NCBI GenBank assembly: GCA_028641055.1
Contig: CM054062.1
Coordinates: 22,080,536 to 22,144,535, forward strand
Direction of reading: 5' to 3'
Source of the DNA: Alopecurus myosuroides
Lineage: Eukaryota > Streptophyta > Magnoliopsida > Poales > Poaceae
Length of the DNA stretch: 64,000 nucleotides
Of the stretch, positions 56,582 through 64,000 are shown piece by piece; the stretch's first letter is position 1, and each line of letters starts with the position of its first letter. Below the pieces are notes generated by a model, which was given only the letters and a program-made list of their open reading frames with translations, searched no databases and had not been told where the DNA came from. Position numbers and translations under genes: made by a program.

Positions 56582-57133
56582 TATCGGATATATGCCAATT
56601 AGGGGTATATTCGGCATTGGCCAAAGGTCGGATTACCAGGGTGGCCCGCGTGCAATGGAGCAGAGACCATTGGGCAGCCCAGTAAGTTGATGCGCAGAAA
56701 GCCGGATTCTAGAAGAACTCGGACCACGGACCAATTTTGGTACGGCTTGGAGAAGAAGCCGGATGCCTTACTTTCCAATTTAAATACTCTCCGTAGTCTT
56801 CTATGTTTCCTTCCTGTAAGCCCTAGTCCAACTATCTATATAAAGCAGGATGGGGGCGAAAGACAAGACAATATCTCAACTTAGCTAGAAGACAACTCGT
56901 CAGGAAGTTCATCCTCACCGATTAGCGAAACCATACTCACAATTATACTTTGTATACTTCAGGCTTCAGCCCTGATTTTAGTGAGATTGCATGAGTAGGA
57001 CCGCCGCCTAGCTGCGTCGTACCGAACCTGGGTAAATCATGTCCTCGTTTCCAGTACTCTGACGTTTCCACCCACGGTTCTACCAATAGTCTTATGGCAC
57101 CCCGTCCATGATCCTAACTACAAAGTCTCGAGA
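56582..57133 (+). repeat. G0 3' LTR
   Basis: Starts TATCGGATATATGCC (TG changed to TA) after the purine tract CTTGGGGGTA. TATA box 56837-56844. Ends TCTCGAGA where TCTCAACA is found in the 5' copy, then the TSD AGCGC. Both terminal dinucleotides have mutated, which fits an old insertion. Confidence 0.88.
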
Positions 57134-58464
57134 AGCGCCCTTTTTTGCGGGTACTAAGAGTCCTCCCAGTGGCAACTAGCAGACATCATCATGTGGCTGG
57201 GTCTTGCCGGTATCAACAAAGAGAGAAGAACCAAATGGAAACAACAACGAACTATGGCTCTTGGCCTAGACAGCGTCCTAGGCGTAGGGGAGATCAAAAC
57301 AAGAAGTCACGCCTAGACGACGACGCCCGTCATGGGCTGCAGTAAGTAGATCGAGAGTTCGTTCCGCCCCTTGTCCCCGAAGATGGGTAATATGTTCTCA
57401 TACAATGTTGCTCCAACTTTTTTTTCTAGAGGTCCTATCTGGCGAGCGATCCCAGTACGCGGCAGAGAGCAAGACAGCGTACCTTTGTTCGCTTCTTTTC
57501 CACCAATTACACAAGTTTAAGGATAACTGTAATTCAGTGGCTACCTAAGGAAACTCCGATTCGATCCGCCCCCCGGATGGGAGGCATCTACCTCATACCG
57601 ATCACAAGGAGAGGTTCACCATGATGGGGGGGGGGGGTCAGGTGCTTTCATTCTTTGAGCTCCGGAAAGAATGAAATGCATAGGGGACCATCTTTTTGTT
57701 TGTGGCATGCTCTCTGATTTACGGATCCGCACAGGACGAGGGCCAACCTTAGTTGACTGACATTGACAAAGGCTTGCGAAACAAAGTATCACCTTTGAAA
57801 TGGAATCTTAATTAAGTAGTCTATTAGTGTTGCGAAGCAGCTTAGCCCTAGGAAGCTAAAGGTTATACCTTTGTAAGCGAACTGTGGTTCTTCTATGTAG
57901 GGTATTCCTCCTTTACTCTCTTAATTAACGTCGAGCTAAGTGACTTTGTGTACCATAGTAGAATGAAGGTTGCGTATGCACCTACACTCTCTTACCCCTA
58001 AGCCTCTTCGCTAACTCGCTCGCCTACCAAAAATGAGTAGGCGAGGCTAGGCAAACTCAGCCGCTGACTTTGACTTTACTGTAGTAGACTTTCTATCCTT
58101 TTATTCGATAACCCTTTCTCATGTTCTCTCATCCCTCAAGTAGGAGAACCGTCAGTTCCTTAGTAGCGTTGACAAAGAAGAAGAGCCGGTTAACCAAAAA
58201 AAGCTAGAATTTCCAGACCAGCTTGACAAGCTACCTTTCCTCTTGTTATGAGGTGCGAGGAGAAACATCTCTTTTTTATGACTTCCACTTATCGATCCCG
58301 GCCCGGAAAAGTGACTGACCCCTTTCTGAATGAAAGAAAGGGTTTATGAGCCCTAGCCCTGTAAGCCCACACCTGTGTAGAGTAGATCGTTCAACACCTA
58401 CGGCACAAACCCATTTTGACCAATTGGTCCGTATATCATAGGCGACCGAACGGCCACCCCCCGT

Positions 58465-58852
58465 ATTACTAGACCAACCTACTATAATTATTCCATAAAC
58501 ACCTAGCAAAGATATGGCAAACAAATAAAGTAGCCCTATGTTCGGATCTGACAATACCATACCATAATCAAAAAGTACAACGGCCCAAGCGACCGGACTT
58601 AACATAAATGTAGCCACCGGAGCCATTCTAAAAAATGGAGAACTTAGCAATACTTCGTGAAATAGGTTCTTTTATAATCAATTTCAAACCATCTGCTAGA
58701 GGTTGTAACAATCCGAACGATCCCACTACATCAAGACCCTTTTGATGTTGCACAAAAGCCATTACTTTACGTTCAGCTAGCACTAAAAAGACTACTCCTA
58801 GTAGAAGTGGTAGAATTAAACAAAGTATTTCCGCTGGAACATCTATGTACTT
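58465..58852 (-). pseudogene. nad1: nad1 exon 1, nuclear copy (complex I subunit 1)
   Basis: Mitochondrial NADH dehydrogenase subunit 1, first exon. Guide stretches are [46 protein letters not shown] and [18 protein letters not shown]. Length is 388 nt against the usual 387, explained by one extra T in a run at about 58630-58636 that breaks the frame. The initiator position reads AAG (58852-58850) instead of ATG/ACG. In the organelle this exon is trans-spliced to the rest of nad1. The exon end at GGTTGGTCTAGTAAT is kept, and intron-like sequence follows. Codons for Pro remain where edited mitochondrial proteins have Leu (LSPVAW, LSDPNIG), so the copy came from DNA. Confidence 0.9.
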
Positions 58853-59546
58853 TTTTTATTTTTTATTCACTCATAATCGGGCCTGACCTGGTCAACCCGA
58901 TCAAACTATTTCACTTATGATCTGGCCTGGTTTACCCAATCATGATATTGAAGGATGGGACCTTTTATCGAAAAAATCCGGATCCCGATAAGTTTTGAAG
59001 ATGGTGCTCCTGTTATGTTACTTCGAATGGAATCCTCACTTGACTAAGCATAAGCAAAAACGCGGCTGAGAGTAAGCAATCCCCTTTGCTAGTGGTTGAG
59101 TCATGATCAGAAATATTGCGAAAGAAAGTGAAATGTCCTATCGTTGTCCCAATTTGGGTAATCCATGATGTCTTCATTTTTTGTATCCATCTTTACTCGT
59201 TTTCGGTGTATCGGTAGTTCGTTGTACTACACTTTGAACTAACCTAGAGGCCGTGCTTAGGCGGAAATAGATATCAGTGAAGTAATCTTGAAACTCTAGA
59301 AATCGTTAATAATTTATTCCATTTTGTTAAATATCACGAATCTAGTGGAAAAGGGCCCCTCTAGAACATTCCTTTGAATGGAATTGTTCATTGGGTTCGA
59401 CTTGTTGTTCTAAAAAATAGAAAGTTATCTCTCGTATGTTATTTTAAGGTGATTCATTCATAATATTTCTTATGGGCGGTTTCAAGATGCTCTAAAAGTA
59501 TCCTTTTGAATCGGCTTTTGAGCTCCACTATATGGGCTTCATCAAT

Positions 59547-59771
59547 TTAGGAATTTGGGACTTGGCGGTAGTGGTCAATACTAACTGCACCCTCTAAATG
59601 CTCCCTGACCGAGTTAGCATACTCGTAAGGGTTGGGTTGAGGGGGAAGCCCGTGCGCTAATTGGGATTCGAGGTTGGCTATACGCGAAAAATACTCGCTT
59701 TCTGCTGAGGTATGTTCTATCCTAAACTGTTCCACAATGTTATTTGTTTCATAGGAAGATTCCAAAAGCAC
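59547..59771 (-). CDS. Hypothetical mitochondrial-type frame, 74 residues
   Basis: An Asn/Glu-rich helical peptide (RIANLESQLAHGLPPQPNPY) within the NUMT. I do not recognise the family. It could be an expressed mitochondrial ORF of the donor genome or chance. It is unlikely to be expressed in the nucleus. Confidence 0.3.
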   Translation of the reverse strand: MLLESSYETNNIVEQFRIEHTSAESEYFSRIANLESQLAHGLPPQPNPYEYANSVREHLEGAVSIDHYRQVPNS

Positions 59772-60284
59772 ATTGATGCCGAAAGAATCTTCGGAACCGG
59801 TGGAGAGGCTATTCTGATTGAAGGCTAGACAAATAACATGACCGAGGTATGTAAATAAAACATGTGAAATAGCTATCTAATATTATATAGATATAGAATA
59901 CCAAAAGCCCGATAATGGATTCCAAAATAAGCCAAATAAGCATTTTTTTTGTGCGCGCTTTTCGCCTTCCTTCCCGGCCACGGATAGGCTACGGGGCTTT
60001 GCACTTCGTCCCCATTGTGTTAATACCACATCAAGGTGACAAGATTCGAACATATGGCCATCTGTACCCAAAACAGATGAGCTGACAAGACTACACTACA
60101 CCTCGTCTCCCCCTCATAACATATGAATCTACCCGATCGATAAAGACTCAAACCAGAGCGCTGTCGCCCACCCCTCTTTGGGCACAGGGAGGCGAGAACC
60201 GCCGCTTTTAGGAAATAAGCCTACAATTCTCTTTCACTTGCATTTTATTTCGTGAAGGCTCGCTCTCGTTCTTCTTACATATTT

Positions 60285-60607
60285 CCCTTTTGTCTTTTGA
60301 ATTGTATCTGTTGCTACTTCTGTTTTGCCAGTCTGTCTGTCCCCAATAATGAACTCTCACTGACCGCGCCCTATGGGGATCATCGAATCGATAGCAATAA
60401 ACTCTGTTTGAAGGGTTTCATATACAAAACGCCTGGATATTCTACCCGGTGCTGGAGATTCAATTAAGGAAGATTCCAAAGCTACAATTTCGCCTTTCCC
60501 ATCAATAGATTTTGCGAAAGCATTTATAACACGGCCCAAGTAAGCCTCGCTCATGGGTATCTGAGCAATTCTTCCTGTTGCTTTTACAAAACTTCCCTCT
60601 TGATGCT
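60285..60607 (-). pseudogene. atpA: Plastid atpA fragment (ATP synthase CF1 alpha)
   Basis: Encodes [20 protein letters not shown] and, further on, [29 protein letters not shown], stop, then EFIIGDRQTGKT with the P-loop. This is the chloroplast type. Mitochondrial atp1 differs strongly here, for example in the VDALG region. The stop is TGA where Arg CGA is expected. The fragment covers roughly residues 120-230 of about 500 and lies within mitochondrial DNA. It therefore probably moved from plastid to mitochondrion first and came to the nucleus with it. Confidence 0.82.
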
Positions 60608-60764
60608 AAACCATAACTCTAACCGAGTAAAATTTCACAATTTCTAAGAACAATATGCTCTTTTCATTTTCCACTCTGAAAGCTTCCCTCAATCGCTTCC
60701 TAGTCCTTTCTTTCCTAGGAATAAGCTTACCTGGTTGACCGCCCACATTCATTCATTGTTCGAT

Positions 60765-60866
60765 CTGAGGTGGATTCGAACCACAACAAGCGCAACAAGG
60801 ATTTTGAGTCCAACGCGCTAAACAAAAGAGGATTTTCAGTCCTCTGCTCTACCAGCAAAAGCCAGA
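60765..60866 (-). pseudogene. tRNA-like fragment, tRNA-Phe(GAA) D and anticodon arms
   Basis: 60856-60828 on the minus strand reads GCTGGTAGAGCAGAGGACTG and AAAATCCTC, identical in form to the D-stem and anticodon arm of plastid-type trnF-GAA. What follows is not trnF but a second arm with loop CTCAAAA (anticodon CAA) and a T-arm (GGTTCGAATCCACC). It looks like a fusion of parts of two tRNAs and cannot fold as one normal tRNA. Confidence 0.55.
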
Positions 60867-61068
60867 ACCTAGAAGGACACTGAACACCCGATTTGACACA
60901 ACAACATTGTTAACCTCTCTTCCTTCCCGGTAGGAAATCCTCACATTTCCAAGACAGAAGATAAGCAAGCAACTAGCGCGAAAGACGTTGCGTGTTAGCG
61001 CGTCCGTTTTCTCGCTTGATTTTTATACGATTTTCTGAAGACGGATTGAGCAACTACACGGCGGCTTC

Positions 61069-61190
61069 AACCCGGGCTTTGACCATGTCTCCCGAACAAT
61101 TTCTGTACATATGGCGCAGGACGATTCCACATATATATCGAGGTCGGAATGGGATCGGGTGTTTTCACGTCTCACCGTAGTGCCCGGTTT
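61069..61190 (-). rRNA. rrn5: Mitochondrial 5S rRNA, nuclear copy
   Basis: Minus strand starts AAACCGGGCACTACGGTGAG and ends AGCCCGGGTT. The two ends pair to the closing stem of 5S rRNA, and the middle has the conserved CCCATTCCGACCTCG. Length is 122 nt. Complete but inside a NUMT, so it is presumably not functional. Confidence 0.9.
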
Positions 61191-61303
61191 GTCTTGATTG
61201 GTGATTGATAAACAAGAAGGAAAATGGAAAAGTAGAAAATATACATAAGCTTCCGTTGAGGTCCTTAGTTTAGTCAAGTAGGCGAGGGCATTTCCATCGC
61301 TGA

Positions 61304-61516
61304 GGATTCACTCCAGCCACAGGTTCCCCTATGGCTACCTTGTTACGACTTCACCCTAGTCGAAGACCCCATCGTGGTATCGCCAATAAGACAACCAAAG
61401 GCCTTTGTGGAACTAGTGGTACACATAAGTCATGGGTGATCATTGGTATGATGCTTCGAGCGAAACCAATTCCCAGGGTGACAGGCGGTGTGTACAGGGC
61501 CCGGGTGCATATCACT

Positions 61517-61547
<31 letters not shown>

Positions 61548-62270
61548 TCAACTTCATGTTCCCGAGTTGAAAAGAACAATCCGAACTGATTCAATCTTTC
61601 CGGGTTCGCTCCGTCTTACAGCCTTGCTTCCCATTGTCATTGCCATTGTAGCACGTGTTTGGCCCATCCCGTAAGGTCCATGCGTACTTGACGTCATCCC
61701 CACCTTCCTCCAGTATCTCACTGGCAGTCCCTCGTGAGTGCGGCATGCACCTTTTTCTTTGTTTCGGAGCGAGGCGCGTACTATTACCACTACGTACCAC
61801 ACCATCGGGCGGTTGGCCTTCATGTCGAGTCTTCCTCCGCCGCCAACTCGACGTTGTCGTAACCAAGCCTAACCAAACCTCCATGCTCACTGGTACTTTG
61901 ACGTTATTGTAGGTCTCCGTGGGTCTTGAGTTTGGCAAGACGACTTCGGTTCAAACGTGGAAGTGCTTTGAAAGGCACTGACTACCAATGGTGAAATTCT
62001 TGCTTAAAGCACAGCTACGTGCTGGCACTCAATCAAGTAGTAGCACTGGCACGTCACTCGGCTCCTCGGCTCACTTCGGTGGCAATTTATCCTTAGGTGC
62101 ATGTCTCAGCAACACAAAATGAGGGTTTCGCTCGTTATAGGACTTGACCAAACATCTCACGACACGAGATGACGACAGCCATGCAACACCTGCATGAAAG
62201 TAAGTACCATCCCGTTAAGGACAAGTTTGTTGTTCATATGTCAAGGGCTGGTAAGGTTTTGCGCATTGTC

Positions 62271-62302
<32 letters not shown>

Positions 62303-62489
62303 AGGCCCCCGTCAATTCCTTTGAGTTTTGGTCTTGCGACCGTACTCCCCAGGCGGAGTGTTTCACGCGATAGCTGGGCCCCCGATCCGTGTAGACCAAG
62401 GGCGAACACTCATTGTTTACGGCATGGACTACCAGGGTATCTAATCCTGTTCGCTCCCCATGCTTTCGCACCCCAGCGTCGGTAGGGAC
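61304..62489 (-). rRNA. rrn18: Mitochondrial 18S (small subunit) rRNA, nuclear copy, 5' part missing
   Basis: The 3' end (GGAACCTGTGGCTGG, minus) and many universal small-subunit signatures are present, such as TTGTACACACCGCC-like (61480-61500 region) and AAACTCAAAGGAATTGACGG (62310-62330). It is the mitochondrial type, not plastid 16S. About 1186 nt remain, 113 bp upstream of rrn5. At 62489 the sequence leaves rRNA inside the CAGCGTCGGTAGGGAC region, where the LTR of element D starts, so roughly 0.7-0.8 kb of the 5' part is displaced beyond the window. trnfM, which usually precedes rrn18, is not in view. Confidence 0.93.
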
Positions 62490-63006
62490 TGACGTGGGGA
62501 TGATTCCTGGACCTATCGGGTGAGTCTACCCGGTCCAATACCCAAGACCTAGGCCCAAAGACAGGTGATATCCCGCGGTTCTAGAAGGCCCAACAGAAGC
62601 CCACCCGCAAGACTTGCGGGTCAAGACAAGAACTCCTATACGTACTCTACTAGGACTCATGTAACCCCCTCCTGGCTGCATATATAAAGCGAGGAGGGAG
62701 GAGAGAAAAAGGGACATCCAATCTGGGATCCAATCTAGAGAGAGGAAGATATAAGCCACAACTAGACTAGGCAATACACGGGATACCCCGTACGCCTCAC
62801 CATGGCATCGCCATTGTAACAGCTCGACTATCTGGCCATAATACAGATCAGACAAGCAGGAGTAAGGGTTTTACCTCTACGAGTGCCCCGGACCTGGGTG
62901 AAATCTTTCTCCTCGTTAGACGTCGAGATCACCAGCGCGTACATCGTTCCTCTACTCGAAACCCTACCGGATCATCCGAGAGATTTGTCGACACAACTCT
63001 TCGACA
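62490..63006 (+). repeat. D 5' LTR
   Basis: 517 bp, TGACGTGGGGATGATTCC to CTCTTCGACA. TATA box TATATAAA at 62681-62688. The start was placed where rrn18 similarity stops. Confidence 0.75.
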
Positions 63007-63689
63007 ATTGGCGCCATCTGTGGGAACGACACATGCTGGATCTACGGTCTCGCCGGCCTCATCTACATCAATATTTGGGTCCTCTACCCCATGAATTCTA
63101 TCTACTTCGGCTCCTTCAACTTCGTCGAGCACTCGCCGGCATCACGCAGGACCTTTATCGTCTACATCGACATCGTTCTTCACGCGCAGCCTGCAAGACA
63201 ACAGCAACGTACATATTGCGGACGCCATCAACGGTGGCTCGAAACTCACCTGGCAAATTCCCTTCGGTGGAAAGATGCAAGATCAAATTATCTACCGGAT
63301 CCAAAAAGAATCGGCGAATTTCGACGGTTAGATCTCCGTGGATAACCCGAACACTGAAGCACTATCAAAATCTGACGGAACTCCGCACGAGTTTGGGAAA
63401 AACAATTCTCACATTCGACTCGGACATCAATTCAAAAATCACACCGCTGAACAGCTGCGTAATACCATCCCGCACCACTGCATCGTTTTTGACCCGATTC
63501 CAACGGTTAGATCTCCGACAGAGGCTCGTGCACCGCGACACGTTTTGGATCTCTGCAAGTTCGTGAATTCGAATCGCGGATCCGGATCCTATTCCGGCAA
63601 TTTGCGAGTCGACACAAAGACCAAGCAACGTCAACAAAACATGGCGACTCGCCATACTAGTGCCCGGGGGCTCGACATCAATATTGTCC

Positions 63690-64000
63690 TCCGTGTAGAC
63701 ACAACAAACATCACGACTCCGCCGCAACGACTCGGTCCTCCGTGTCGAGTCCTTCGAGAAGCATCGACTTGGTCCGCCGCGTCGAGTCCTTGGGACAAAC
63801 ATCGCGACTCCGCCGCGTCGAGTCCTTGGGACAAACATTGCGTCTCCGCCGCGTCGACTTGGTCCGCCGTGTCGAGTCCTTGGGACAACCATCGTGACTC
63901 CGCCGCATCGACTCGGTCCGCCACGTCGAGTCCTTCGAGAAGCATCGCGACTCCGCTGCGTCGTCTCGGTCCGTCGCGTCGAGTCCTTCGGTCAAACATC
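63690..64000 (+). repeat. GC-rich minisatellite in D
   Basis: Units of about 36 bp (GACTCCGCCGCGTCGAGTCC, then TTGGGACAAACATCG) alternate with longer units of about 53 bp that add CGACTCGGTCCGCCGCGTCG. At least six units, and the array runs off the window. All frames stay open on the minus strand only because the unit lacks stops, so no protein is called. Confidence 0.85.

Larger units (their letters stand above)
9098..57133 (+). mobile_element. G0: outermost gypsy element of the nest, TSD AGCGC
   Basis: 5' LTR 9098-9574 and 3' LTR 56582-57133 are clearly homologous and are flanked by identical AGCGC (9093-9097, 57134-57138). A primer-binding site (TTGGCGCCCACCATGGGGC) follows the 5' LTR. 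Inside are gag pieces (about 10150-12087 and 45661-46332), and at the right end a reverse-strand antisense gene (about 54040-56015). No pol remains. The left piece stops in the gag-protease linker at element C, and the right piece resumes in the antisense gene, so RT, RNase H and integrase were lost by deletion. It belongs with plant Tat-type gypsy elements. Element A is inserted at 12088. Confidence 0.9.
57139..62489. other. NUMT, right part (mitochondrial DNA in the nucleus)
   Basis: About 5.35 kb colinear with the left part (7998-9097) once G0 is removed. It holds, all on the minus strand, nad1 exon 1, a plastid atpA fragment, a tRNA-like piece, rrn5 and partial rrn18. rrn5 and rrn18 are 113 bp apart, consistent with the close rrn18-rrn5 linkage of plant mitochondria. 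57139-58460 and 58860-60280 contain no gene I recognise except a short frame at 59547-59771. There is a pure G run at about 57626-57638. Element D interrupts the right side. Confidence 0.9.
62490..64000 (+). mobile_element. D: gypsy-type element, left end, inserted in the rrn18 copy
   Basis: The LTR (62490-63006) is followed by a primer site (TTGGCGCCATCTGTGGGAAC, 63008-63027), leader sequence and tandem repeats up to the window edge. The 5 bp before the LTR (GGGAC, 62485-62489) should recur after the right LTR outside the window. The frame 62883-63566 spans the LTR end and leader and shows no gag motif, so I do not call a gene. Confidence 0.8.

Noticed and set aside
61304..62489. Functional rRNA operon or contaminating mitochondrial contig
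   Set aside because: rrn18 is cut by an LTR, nad1 and atpA copies are broken, and G0 sits in the same DNA with perfect target duplications. This is nuclear DNA of mitochondrial origin.
62883..63566. 227-residue frame in element D as gag
   Set aside because: It crosses the LTR end and primer site and shows no gag or zinc-knuckle features.
63690..64000. CRISPR-like array
   Set aside because: Units are directly tandem with no unique spacers, and the DNA is plant. It is a minisatellite.

Overview
The window is intergenic, transposon-dominated plant nuclear DNA. It is almost certainly from a pooid grass, most likely the Triticeae (wheat, barley or rye group). The reasons are LTRs opening TGATACGTC, very deep retrotransposon nesting, a CACTA TNP2 transposase, and a nuclear copy of grass-type mitochondrial DNA. 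I see no ordinary host gene. Everything recognisable is a mobile element, an element remnant or organelle DNA.

Layout, left to right. 1-2640 is the 3' part of a CACTA (En/Spm) element with a broken TNP2 transposase and subterminal hairpins. About 3385-3861 is a stray exon-intron cassette from the antisense gene of a gypsy element. 3862-7997 is a 5'-truncated, stop-riddled copia element with its 3' LTR. 7998-9097 and 57139-62489 are two halves of one piece of mitochondrial DNA (NUMT) holding nad1 exon 1, a plastid atpA fragment, rrn5 and most of rrn18. 62490-64000 is the left end of another gypsy element, which cut into rrn18.

The NUMT halves are separated by a five-level nest, resolved here by target-site duplications (TSDs). 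G0 (9098-57133, gypsy, TSD AGCGC) contains A (12088-45660, TSD ACGAC/GCGAC). A contains B (13279-40007, TSD AGAGA) inside its 5' LTR. B contains X (15987-36339, TSD TTCTG), probably a 5.8-kb solo LTR in reverse orientation. X contains Y (17758-32261, TSD GAACT). G0 also took a copia-type gag-only element, C (46333 to about 54040).

Y is the only element with a near-complete pol. It is a Tat/Ogre-lineage gypsy element with a second (archaeal-type) RNase H. On the opposite strand, between pol and the 3' LTR, it carries a separate gene for which I could build an eight-exon model. All splice sites are canonical, the coding length is 4161 nt, and the gene has its own TATA box. G0 carries a decayed relative of this gene in the same place and orientation. 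The cassette at 3598-3781 is its second exon. This antisense transcription unit is the most interesting system in the window.

A, B, X and C have no pol and would depend on enzymes supplied by other elements. In-frame stops are mostly TAG, often where Gln (CAG) is expected, which fits decay of methylated cytosines.
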